Below are positions 20,542 through 29,958 of a stretch of DNA of 64,000 bases, in pieces (positions within the stretch are counted from its first letter, which is position 1; every line of letters starts with the position of its first letter). The stretch lies in NCBI GenBank assembly GCA_947650285.1, contig CANTFL010001488.1, forward strand, positions 248,001 through 312,000, written 5' to 3'. The DNA comes from Hyaloperonospora brassicae. Its lineage: Eukaryota > Oomycota > Peronosporomycetes > Peronosporales > Peronosporaceae. The translations under genes were made by a program, and so were the position numbers. The notes under the pieces are model-generated. The model ran no database searches. It saw nothing but the letters and a program-made list of their open reading frames with translations, and was not told the origin of the DNA.

Positions 20542-21696
20542 ATGAACATGTTGGATGAAGAAGAAACCTTTCACGCCACGCGTGAAGGGTTTACCCATTT
20601 GAGTGACATCGAATGGGGTGCGGTAGAACGAATGAGTTCTACCGTAGGCGAACTCGCCGTTAGCGCCATGTTGGAGTCTCTAGACAGAGACCAACAACAT
20701 GCCGCTATCGCCAAGTTCATTCAAAATGAACTTGCCATCGAGAGGGAGAAAGTAGCCTTGCTTCACCAGCAAGGCTCTCAACAGGCCGAGCAGTTGAGAG
20801 AACTCGGTGCTCAACAGACGGAGCTGTTGAGACAGCAGCAATTCCATGCTGCTGTGGGCGGGACGGCGCATGCGCGTCGTCCCGAAGTCATGAAAGTTGA
20901 CATCTCCAAGTACAGTGGAGTCCCGGAGGACTCCCTGTTACTATGGTTTGTCGAACTCGACAGAGCCCTAAGGGCTTGTCGCGTCGAAGATGAGCAAATG
21001 AAACTCACATTTGCTCAGACCCAGTTGGCAGGGCGTGCCAAAACTTGGTCCCTGGGACTCGAGAGTAGCGACCCAAACGTGTTTAGGTCGCTAGATGACT
21101 TCAAGTCCCGGCTCAGACAAACGTTTGAGCCGCCACGGGCCGAGTTCAGGGCTCGTTCAGAGCTCCTGAAACTCAAGCAGGGTAAGCGTGATGTGCACGC
21201 TTACGCACAACATATACGACTCCTTGCGAGTAGTATAACCGCTAACCCAGTACATGAACACACGTTGAATACGGTGTTTATGCAAGGGCTCGCAGAGGGG
21301 CCCGTCAAGAGCCACCTGTTCCGCCTTGATCTGAATACGCTGTAAGATGCGATATCAGCCGCGGAACAGGAAGACTTTAGCATGAGACAGGCTCATGCTA
21401 GCGCGAGTTCTTATCGTCCACCGAGACGACAAGAGATCGGAGGTCCAGAACCAATGGACCTCTGCTATGTTGAGAGCGAGAGGCCTCGCTCTTCGAACAA
21501 CAAGCGATTGCAGAGGTGCAATCGCTGTCAGAAGTTAGGGCACTACGCATACGAGTGTAGTGCTCCACGCCCAGTACCAAACAGTACTGAGCGAATTGGA
21601 CGACCAATTGCCAGAAAGGGCAATGGGCGTGGGTCCAGCGCAGTTGCGAAGCCGCAACAGCGAGACAGACCATCAAAAAATGGTCGGGGTCAGTAG
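20542..21696 (+). pseudogene. Gag polyprotein, interrupted by one stop
   Basis: An ATG at 20542 opens 267 codons, then a TAA at 21343-21345; the same frame continues to a TAG at 21694-21696. The N-terminal part holds a Gln/Glu-rich helical stretch (about 60-105, likely coiled coil). A capsid-like retrotransposon gag domain follows (about 120-260, with GRAKTWSLGLES and FEPPRAEFRARSELLKLKQG). After the stop come a basic linker and one zinc knuckle, CNRCQKLGHYAYEC (C-x2-C-x4-H-x4-C), complete. Gag packages element RNA in cytoplasmic particles. The TAA separates capsid from nucleocapsid, so this copy should not make full-length Gag unless the stop is read through. The pol frame overlaps its 3' end by -1. 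Confidence 0.85.
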
Positions 21697-21715
21697 GGGC
21701 GGAGCGCCCTACTGA
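21675..21715 (+). promoter_or_regulatory. Programmed -1 frameshift signal between gag and pol
   Basis: The heptamer A AAA AAT lies at 21675-21681, with codons AAA (21676-21678) and AAT (21679-21681) in the gag frame. Slippage by -1 enters the frame that reads through the protease without a stop. An 8-nt spacer (21682-21689) is followed by a 9-bp perfect hairpin, arms 21690-21698 (TCAGTAGGG) and 21707-21715 (CCCTACTGA). Heptamer, spacer length and stem match the eukaryotic -1 frameshift model. The gag stop TAG (21694-21696) lies inside the left arm. Confidence 0.7.
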
Positions 21716-23099
21716 TCCAGCAACCTCAAGAAAATTTGCAAATCTCTTGATGAAAGTTGCTCCAGATACACAATCATTGTATGTCTCTGCACCTGGTGAT
21801 GACGTTTCGCTCATCACCTTGAAGTTGGAAGCGACAAATGATTTGTCGCTTCGTGCCCTAGTAGACTGTGGGGCGTCGAACAACTTCGTTCGACGCCAGT
21901 CACTAGAGGTTCGTAGGCTCAAGTTCGTTGAGCGCGACATTCCCCTCAGAAGGATGAAGGTGCGCCTTGCAACAGGCGCATCGATAACCGTTGAGAAACG
22001 TGTAGTAGGAATCCACTACACGTTAGAGGGCGAACAGTACGATGATGACTTCATCGTACTAGATCTGGATGACAAATTCAATGTTATCCTGGGATTACCT
22101 TGGCTCAGAAAGTACGAGCCAAGGGTGAGCTGGCAGCATCGATCCGTGAAGATGCCTGCCGCTTGTTCATCAGATGGCCATCTGATGAACATCTTGGAGC
22201 GTCCACAAGCGTGTGGATGTTCTGCGAGTGAGTGCGATGGCCTCACTTGCGGTACGGTCGTTAGAACGACTGCACAAGATCACAGTGTAGTTGATCACTA
22301 CACTGTGGAGCAAGCTCCCGGCGGCTGTACACAAGTACAGGCTGCGCCGAAGGTCCACCACTCGAATAAGTCGAGTGGACCGGGACATAGATGCATGCCT
22401 AGCGGGAAGCATCTTAGAAGTAAGAAACCTGTTGCCTTCAAAGAGCAACACGGATATCCTAGGTCGACTGGATAGTCGACCGTAGAGGATCGGTTCCTGA
22501 CTGTGGTTGCACAGCCACAGTCGGAAGACGTCGAGGGAATAAGTCCCCACGTACTTGAGGAAGGAATTCCTCAAGAGTCGCTTGCTGAGGGATCAGGCCC
22601 TCATCAACCTGTGGAAGAAAGTTCCCAGGAAGAAACCGAGACGTTGAACGTCTTGGTTAATGACGGATCAAGCGTAGGCGCTTATACGCTTGATCTGATT
22701 GTACCTCCGAAGTTGACTTCGGAGATGACTCAGTTGCCAACGCTAGAACCGAAACGGTTCTTGCGTGATCTGCGTAGTGGCAAAGTCAAGAAGATCTGCA
22801 TACTCGTCACAGAGGATGAGTATGTGGCCGATATTCGGTCGGCAACAGTATTTGCTGAGAACGAACGGGTTCTCAGCAGCTCATCGATGGACGAAAGTGT
22901 CCTCGATGAGAAGACTCGGATGGAGCGATACACGTCTCAATCCTGGGAGTCACTTCAGGCAAATCCTTTGTATAAGGATTTGATCGAATTCAGGGATGTA
23001 TTCCCTGAATCCGTACCTTCCGAGTTGCCTAAGGACAAAGGCACTCGACACGAGATCGAGCTCAAACCGGGCTCGAAGTATTGTGTCATGAAGCAGTAG
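21681..23099 (+). pseudogene. Pol N-terminal region: aspartic protease and linker to RT
   Basis: The frame is open upstream of the gag stop and is entered by the -1 signal. The protease active site DCGASNNFVRR begins near 21858; Asp-Cys-Gly is a DSG/DTG variant, and ILGLPWLRKY supplies the hydrophobic flap-end motif. A TAG at 22473-22475 and another at 23097-23099 break the frame, while the reading frame itself is unchanged into RT. Between them lies a charged linker (VLSSSSMDESVLDEKTRME) that also survives in a decayed copy near 37.4 kb, so it is a conserved part of the family. The protease matures Gag-Pol. Confidence 0.8.
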
Positions 23100-24758
23100 C
23101 CACTACCTCGTGAACAAGTGATAGCGATCGACAAGTTCTTTGCCGATCGCTTAGCAGCGGGCCATGTGAGGGAATCAACATCCCCTCACAGCTCTCCGAC
23201 CTTCTGTGTGCGAAAGGCCACAGAAGGGTGGCGGATAGTGCACGCATTCAACAAGTTGAATGCTGCAACGGTACCGGCTCAGACGCCGATACCGAGGAAG
23301 GACGTAATCATAGATGGTATGTCAAAGAGTAAAATCTTTTCGTCCATGGATCTGATGGATGGATTCTATCAGATCCTGATGCGTGAACGGGACATCCCGT
23401 ATACAGCAGTGAGAACCCCCAGAGGTATGCTGTGGGAGTGGCTAGTGATGCCACAGGGGCTGAGTAATGCCCCTGCAACATTCAACAGATGTGTCACAAA
23501 TCTGTTGAGACCGGTGCGAGACTTCGCACCGAGTTACTTCGACGATGTGTTCGTTCATAGCCGGGCTATGGACGGAAAGACGGACGTTGAAGTTCACAGA
23601 ACTCACGTTCGTCAGGTTCTTCAACTTATGCGCAAGTATAAGTTGTACGCCAACCTCAAGAAGTGTATATTCGCGGCTAGCGAAATACCACTTCTTGGGT
23701 GCATCGTGGGTAAACACGGCGTACGCCCTGATCCCGAAAAGATCAAGGCAATCACCGACTGGCCAGTGCCAGTCGATGTCAAGGGACTAAGGAAGTTCCT
23801 TGGTCTAGCGGCGTACTTGCACAAGTACTCGCGCAACTACGCCGAGATGACTGTTCATCTTTCTTGTCTGCTCAAGAAAAATGTCAAGTGGTCATGGAAC
23901 GCTGAGTGCCAGCGTTCCTTTGAAAGTATCAAGCAAAGCTTGATGCAATCGCCGGTCTTGGCGATTGCAGATCAGGACAGACCATTTCATGTGGTCTGTG
24001 ACGCCAGCGATTTCGCAATCGGCTGTGCGTTAATGCAGTTCGATGCAGATGGCGCGGAGCGCGTCATCTGTTATCAGTCGCGTCAGCTGCAAGCAGCTGA
24101 GCGTAATTACCCAGTGCATGACAAGGAACTCCTTGCCATGAAGTACGCACTGGCTAAGTTTCGCGTCTATCTCTTGGGAGATAGACCGTTCATCGTCTAT
24201 ACGGACCATGCGTCATTACGCACGGCCGTAAACAGCCCACATCTCTCGCAAAGGATGGCGAGGTGGCTGTCTTTCTTCGCGGAGTATAACTTCTCCGTGG
24301 ACTATAAACCAGGACGACTCAATGTCGTCGCTGATGCTCTTTCGCGCCGGCCCGATTTCGAGCCGGACGCACAAATCAACAGTGAGGATAAGCCCACTGT
24401 TGCGACACTGTCAGTCAGTGTCCCGTCGTCAAGTTTACTTGACGACGTACGAAAGGCATACGCGGCAGATAAAGATCTTCTGCGATTGATGGAACATTTG
24501 GTGAATCCATCCAGTAAATCCATGAGGGATTTACCGGCTTTGTACCGGTCCTCATCGGATCGGTATAGTACACGCAACGGATTGCTGTACTATACAGCTG
24601 TTGCCGACGACACGCCTCGTGTCGTCGTACCCGCTCATCATGATTTGCGTTTGCGCATCATGTATGAGTGTCACGATGCCCCAACAAGCGGCCATCGTGG
24701 TAGGGAAAAGACTTACCTCACGGTAAGTCGTGACTTTTACTGGCCCCGCCAGTGTTAG
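23100..24758 (+). pseudogene. Reverse transcriptase, RNase H and integrase zinc domain
   Basis: 552 open codons in the protease frame, starting straight after the TAG at 23097-23099. RT motifs are in order: IPRKDVIIDGMSKSKIFSSMD, MPQGLSNAPATFNR and the catalytic YFDDVFVHS (near 23535). RNase H follows with CDASDFAIGCALMQFD, HDKELLAMKYALAKFRVYL and YTDHASL. The integrase HHCC zinc domain begins (HHDLRLR, HDAPTSGHRG, FYWPRQC) and is cut by TAG at 24756-24758, just before its second Cys pair (CEVCQR, still readable downstream). RT and RNase H copy element RNA into DNA in the particle. All catalytic residues I can check in RT are present, so this part could be active if translated. Confidence 0.9.
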
Positions 24759-25356
24759 TTTGTTCGCAAGTACATACGTGCTTGCGAGGTTTGTCAACGG
24801 GTGAAGACTAGTCCTTCTTCCGTGCGCCATTGCAGCCTCTGCCTGTTCCGGCAGAGTGCTGGCAGTCCGTTTCAATGAACTTCGTCTTCGGTTTACCCGA
24901 AGAAGCTCACAAGAATAATGGTATTCTTGTGTTTGTTGACCGATTCAGCAAGATGTTCCATCTTGCTGCAGTCCCTGAGTCGATCAAGGCTCAAGGTTGT
25001 GCTCGTGTCTTTCTAGACACGGTTTTTAGACTCCACGGGTTACCCCGTGAACTCGTATCCGACCGTGACCCTCGGTTCACGGCGGCATTTTGGCAAACCG
25101 TGTTCCGTACTCTCGGAACACGATTAAAGATGTCCACTTCTGACCATCCAGAAACAGATGGTCAGACGGAACGTGCGAACCGTGTCCTCGAAGAGATCCT
25201 TCGAGGATATGTCCACTCGTTTCCGAGTTGGAGCGAATTCCTACCCATGGTGGAATTCGCCATCAATAATTCGGTGCATGCTTCAACACAGCACACACCG
25301 TTTTACGTGAATGGACTACGCCATCCACGAGTGCCCGCCCTTATAGAGTGTGACTC
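24759..25356 (+). pseudogene. Integrase catalytic core (DDE), frameshifted
   Basis: After the TAG the protein shifts frame near 24810-24830. It then reads NFVFGLPEEAHKNNGILVFV, the first catalytic Asp in VDRFSKM, the second in SDRDPRF, and the Glu in NRVLEEIL, so the DDE triad is intact. GYVHSFPSWSEFLPMVEFAI is the usual core end. The frame is lost again near 25340-25360, where the C-terminal domain continues in the next frame. The core inserts the DNA copy into the genome. Two frame changes on either side make the copy integrase-dead. Confidence 0.85.
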
Positions 25357-26589
25357 GTGGATAAGGGGGGAAGGACTCGCTCGAGCAAAAACCATTTTGG
25401 CTCTTGCTCATCACGTGTCGACGCTAACGTCGTCACGTATGATGCCGATGTCGATCAAGTCGACATCGATGAAGAAGATCAGCTCAATAATAGCGATGAC
25501 GCTATTACTGACTCGGATGATGATGACGATGATGGTATATTCAGCATCGTCAACGATTATTCCAGCGAGGAAGAAGACAACCTCGCTGAAGAAGAGAGCA
25601 ATCTCTTAGCAGTGCGCACGAAGCGCACTGAAAGACAAAATAAAGAGTCAGCAGAGAACTTTCTGCTGACTCGAGAAGCGGTAGTCCGTTTCGTTCAGGA
25701 CTCCATCGCAAATGCAGTGGACTGTCAGAAACGGAACGCAGACAAGAATGGAAGAGCAAATGTTCTTTCATTTTAGGTTAACGACCTAGTACTACTGTCT
25801 ACGGTAAACTTACCTGAACATGCAGTCACTAGTGTCGGCAGTTGTAAACTACTGCCGAAATACATTAGGCCATTTCGAGTGCTGTATCGCAAGGGCAATG
25901 CATACACACTCGAATTGCCACGTAGAATGCGCACGCATCCTACGTTTTACGTGGGGAGGCTTAGGCCGTACTGTCAGTACGAGCCTTCATCTTCCGATGA
26001 AGATAGCCCCCACGTTCATGAACATCCATCAAGTTCTTGCGTTCGCGCTCCAGACGATCCGTCTGGTCGCGCAGATATGATACCTCGGAACTCAACCGAG
26101 ATATCTCCCCGCGAGCTGTCGCCAGCTCGCCGAATAGGGAGCAGACATCCCGCTCGACCTGAAGCTGCGCTGTGGCATAATCGGCGCGATTCCTCGCCCG
26201 ATCAGCCTCGTGATCCTTGCGTTTCTTCCGCACGGTATCGGTCAAAGCGTAGCGCCGGTCGCGCTCGTGCTTCAAGTCATCGCGCAATTCATCGATTGCG
26301 CGATACATCTTGTAAGGGTCGAGATAGTGAATCGAGTCATCTGGAGGAGGTCTTTCCTCCTCCACCACATCCTTTGGTGGATGCTCACGGTGATCAACGC
26401 TTTCTAGTGGAGCGTATCTTGAATCACCTTGACGATTCAGGATCAAGGACGAGCTACCTCGTCCAGTGGCGGGGGTATCCACCCTCTTGGAACAGCTGGG
26501 AGCCCCGCTCTCAGCTGTTGATGGATGTTGAAGGTCTCGTCCGCCAGTATGACGAGACCCGTCCGATGAGTCCTGTGGCTCATCGGTAA
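25357..26589 (+). pseudogene. Integrase C-terminal domain, acidic insert and chromodomain
   Basis: One frame from 25357 to 26589 with a single TAG at 25774-25776. It begins with an unusual acidic insert (DITDSD-like runs, including six consecutive Asp). The GPY-like integrase tail follows (FRVLYRKGNAYTLELPRR, then GRLRPYC), then an Arg/Ser/Pro-rich linker of about 110 residues. It ends with a chromodomain ([26 protein letters not shown]) with the aromatic cage positions Trp/Tyr/Trp. Chromodomains of chromoviruses steer integration to histone-marked chromatin. The linker overlaps the coiled-coil segment of the antisense frame, and it is the linker rather than the antisense that looks non-globular. 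Confidence 0.8.
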
Positions 26590-27565
26590 ACACGCGCCCT
26601 AGGCGCTTGTAGACGGATTGCAAGTTTGCAATCGCGTCACTCATCTCAGCCGAGATGTGTGTCCTTCCCCAGGGCGAATTTAGGGACTACACATCCCTAT
26701 GTGCACGCTGCGAGTTGTCAACACAACTCGCACAAGGGTCTCCCCATGTGAGGCAAGGAATGCCTGCCTCACTCGACAAACAGTGCAACCGGTACCTAGC
26801 ACCGGTTGGCGTTCTCCTTTCGAACCTGAGGCGTGTCGCCTCAAGTTTCTTGAGCCACCCTTCTCGTCCAAAATTCTTTACGTTTTGGACGAACGCGTTC
26901 CACGCAGCCAAAAGCGATGTTTTGTCACCTTTTCAGTTGCTGTTGTACCATCGATGTCTAAGAAAGACATCGAGATAAAAATCTTCTTCAGCGCGAAAGT
27001 TCTTCGCGCTGGAATTCAAGCCGTGAAGCTCAGTTGCATCGAATAAGGGTATTCGATGATGTTGGCCTGTCTCGTGAGACAGGCTATTGATGAGCCGTTA
27101 TGGCAAACGCCACGGCTTCAGATCATCACGCTTCACAGTGGTACCCTTGTCGGTACCACGATTGTCAGTATGACGATGGGTTGCACCATCGTCAAGTCGC
27201 TCGTGCGAAGGAGCACGAGCTGATTGCGGTGATGAGCAAACATACTCATCACCCGATTCGTCATCACTGCCGAACAGACTGTGTTGCAACTCACTAGTTC
27301 GTTCGTTCGGCAGTGGCCTTGGCGAATACTGAGGCGTCGCCGGTGAGCGAGACGCCTCTGGAACATTGCCCGAGTCAGACACGTCTGACTCGCCAGAGTA
27401 GATGACCTCTACGTCGAGATCATCATGCGCACGCGGTGAGGTGCCGCGTGCACCTGCAGCACCTGTTGCTGCAGGCGGAGAAGGAGCAGCAGACGACGAA
27501 TCGTCTGCCGCAGAGGCTGGCACAGCACCGGGCTGTGCGGGTCTTTAGTCACCTCGCATAGACAT
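25961..27565 (-). pseudogene. Antisense reading frame inside the retrotransposon (535 codons, four stops)
   Basis: One minus-strand frame runs from an ATG at 27565 (MSMRGD) to a stop at 25961. It is broken only by stops at 27545-27547, 27098-27100, 26933-26935 and about 26688-26690, with no frame change. The product has an Ala/Ser/Pro-rich acidic head, a central segment with basic and aromatic residues (WNAFVQNVKNFGREGWLKKL) and a Cys cluster (CLTWGDPCASC). A strongly charged helical tail is likely coiled coil (ERDRRYALTDTVRKKRKDHE, RLERERKNLMD). It overlaps the chromodomain reading frame on the other strand. Antisense genes near the 3' end are known in some plant Ty3/gypsy elements; homology to those is not claimed. 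Function unknown. Confidence 0.6.
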
Positions 27566-27684
27566 GTTAACTATGCGAGGCCAAGCGGGAAGTGAATGGA
27601 ACGGACCCAACAAGTGCTCCCTGTCCCAATGGTGGCCAACGGGTGGCCTCCATATTTTCGGTAGTCACACGGTGACTATCAGTT

Positions 27685-27695
27685 AAGGGGGGTGA
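27685..27695 (+). other. Candidate polypurine tract
   Basis: AAGGGGGGTGA immediately precedes the 3' LTR (TG at 27696). A purine run at this position is the usual plus-strand primer of LTR retrotransposons. Confidence 0.6.
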
Positions 27696-28086
27696 TGTAA
27701 CGGGGCAGCCCGTTACATGAAATTGTCACTTTAAGGAAAGTGATAATAAAGAATATGAAGTTGAATATTCTTCAAACAATATCACCAAAGTGGTGATATT
27801 GAAGGGTCGACCAAAGAGTCTGTTAATTGGTTGATATCGTGATGATATCAACCCACCAATCGCCGCAAGACGCGCGCAATGAGTGGTGACGAGACGTCAC
27901 CATACACCCAGTTATATTAGTATGATTAAGCTAAGTCAAACAGAGAGACAGTAGTTAAAAGACTTAATTTTATTAATATAACAGTTCTGCTTTTACCCTA
28001 CCTACGCTTCCTCGCTTGCCACGTGTACGTCTGTCGGGGCACCGAAACCCTTGCGTTAAGTTCACGCAAGGGTGTGCCCCGTCACA
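27696..28086 (+). repeat. 3' LTR
   Basis: 391 bp, about 97% identical to the 5' LTR by hand count (about 11 substitutions). Four of the differences fall within 9 bases of one hairpin (loop and right arm), where this copy has a perfect 10-bp stem (27829-27838/27844-27853) and the 5' LTR has one mismatch. The last bases are CCCCGTCACA instead of CCCCGTTACA. Confidence 0.95.
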
Positions 28087-28091
28087 TAACG
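28087..28091. repeat. Target-site duplication, right copy (TAACG)
   Basis: TAACG directly after the 3' LTR, matching 20102-20106. Confidence 0.85.
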
Positions 28092-28477
28092 TATATTCTC
28101 ATATGCGTTGAAGTACAACAAATATGTATGAAGGTGCTCTAAAACAAAAGCTTCAAAGTTGATTGTTAAGATTACAAAAAAAATGACAAACACAATTAAC
28201 TCTCTATAAAAGTTATGTTGGTTAGGCTTTTTAGTCGACCGGCGCGCAAATCAACAAATGATATATAGTATCAAAAGCTCAAAGTGGGAAATATTTACAA
28301 TTGAAGGCGAGATGCACTCCTCGGCCCAATACGTCAATCATCTAGTCATTTATGTGTAACGAAACAAATTTGGCTGAGAAGTTCAGCATGTCATTTTGTT
28401 TACTAGGAAACTTACATGCGCCAGACCGGGGACTCACGACAATAAATGCAGTTAGTTCGCACTCTGTGTAACTTAAA

Positions 28478-28913
28478 TGTAACGGGGCACAGATAGCTAC
28501 GCACTGGCACTACTGCGTAGCAACCTCTAATTGACCACAGTGAGATTTAGAGCCCTGTTGTATTTACGTACATAATGCGACGAGAAATACTTTGACTAAG
28601 CGACTACACTAGCGATAGAAAGGAAAACTGTATTAATATAAGCAAGTTCTAAAATATATCTTGTCTTGTTAGATTATCTTGACTACATAAATTTATTAAA
28701 AATATGGTGGCGTCTACTCACCATCCATTGCGCACGTCTAGAAGCGATTGATGACTTGATAAAATGGCTATATTAACCAATGAGTTGACCCTTGGTCACT
28801 GCAACAAAATCACTAAGTTTAGTGATATTGAAATGAGAATTGTAGACATAACGTATACTCTATATCATATTGTCATCTATGATAATATTATGTAACAGGA
28901 TCTCCCCGTTGCA
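28478..28913 (-). repeat. Degenerate solo LTR A of the same family, minus orientation
   Basis: It starts TGTAACGGGGCAC and ends CCCCGTTGCA, the reverse complement layout of the intact LTR. The internal block CACCATCCATTGCGCACG followed by TCTAGAAGCGATTGATGA aligns with the reverse complement of the LTR centre. No matching target duplication was found. A hairpin with arms GCTACGCA (28496-28503) and TGCGTAGC (28514-28521) sits where the intact LTR has a different stem. Confidence 0.7.
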
Positions 28914-28972
28914 TTCCCACTGTATGAACCCCGATTGGTAAACGTGGAATAAACCTCTTTAATTTTTAAGAC

Positions 28973-29444
28973 CGTAACGAGGTATGTACCGGGACACCGG
29001 ACGCTTGTACTGTACAGTACAAGCTGTCTACACTGACCTCGGAATGTGCAGGAGCCTCTACTTCTCACGCTTTTGTAGGTGCAGGGGTAGGTCTAATATA
29101 CGAACCCGCTTCCATATAGGAAGTTGTGTAACTGTACGTAATTTAGATAAAGTAACTTATAAAAACTTATTGGTTTTGCTAAGCTATAATACTCTACAAA
29201 TATCAAAGGCAGCTAGTCACTTGCCGCCCATGGAACTCGTCTGGCAGCGATTGATGGTCAATCTAATTGACTTATTGGTCTTTATAGACCGGTAATTAGA
29301 AGAGGGCTGAATTCCGCTTCGGAATGTAATGTTCCTTCAGTATTTACTCAACAAGGTGAAGATTGGTAAATATTAGCAAATTTGGATGATTTTGTAAATG
29401 ATAAAGTGGGTGGTAATTACATCTCACGAAATCATCTCGTTACA
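28973..29444 (-). repeat. Degenerate solo LTR C, minus orientation
   Basis: It begins CGTAACGAGG and ends ATCTCGTTACA. The centre (CTCGTCTGGCAGCGATTGAT, near 29238) matches the reverse-complemented LTR. It contains a 22-bp perfect palindrome at 29003-29024 with arms GCTTGTAC and GTACAAGC. No clear target duplication. Confidence 0.6.
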
Positions 29445-29528
29445 TCACAATCCGACACTATATTATCAGTGCTATAAGTGAATAATGAGTTGCGAACGGT
29501 TATAGAGGGACCGCAAACATATCATTCT

Positions 29529-29958
29529 TGTAACGGGATACTGCTTACCTCGTACTGGTATTCCAGTACGGAGATGACCTTCACTGTTAACAGTGAAGAT
29601 CAGTGCTATAATAAGTGTAAGTACTACACCGAAAAACGAATGAACAACTAAGGCAAGACTCTTGCTGAAGGAACAGTAAAAGTGTTATTTGATACAATTA
29701 AGTCCTATAACTCTTGTTCTCTGTTTTGACCTATCTAAATTATATAAATAATACTAAAGTCTACTAACCACTTACTGCGCCCGTCTAGCAGCGATTAGTG
29801 GGTTGATATATGCACAATACCAACGAACGAGTAGACACTTGTGTCATCTCAACAATATTACTATAATTCGTGATATTGCAGAAGGAAAATTAAATGTAAT
29901 ATTCTCTAGTATCATTTCGCACAATGATGAGTTTAATGTAACGGGCTACCCCGTTACA
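29529..29958 (-). repeat. Solo LTR B, minus orientation, with ATTCT target duplication
   Basis: TGTAACGGGA to CCCCGTTACA, flanked by ATTCT at 29524-29528 and 29959-29963. The exact 5-bp duplication shows a true insertion followed by LTR-LTR recombination. The internal block GCGCCCGTCTAGCAGCGATT aligns with the LTR centre. It carries a hairpin 29551-29558/29563-29570 and a 20-bp perfect palindrome at 29579-29598. Confidence 0.85.

Larger units (their letters stand above)
20107..28086 (+). mobile_element. Ty3/gypsy chromodomain LTR retrotransposon, structurally complete, coding-defective
   Basis: 7,980 bp bounded by TG...CA LTRs of 391 bp (20107-20497 and 27696-28086) and by the direct repeat TAACG on both sides. 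The internal order is gag (capsid-like plus CCHC knuckle), protease, reverse transcriptase, RNase H, integrase, chromodomain. RT before integrase and a C-terminal chromodomain define the chromovirus branch of Ty3/gypsy. By hand the LTRs differ at about 11 of 391 sites, so the insertion is fairly recent, yet gag and pol contain several stops and at least two unplanned frame changes. It may have been copied in trans or decayed after insertion. A long antisense reading frame occupies 27565-25961. Both LTR and coding DNA are packed with short inverted repeats. Confidence 0.93.

Noticed and set aside
20107..28086. CRISPR-like array reading of the many inverted repeats
   Set aside because: The repeated words differ from block to block and are paired only locally; there is no common repeat unit, and the sequence is eukaryotic retroelement coding DNA.
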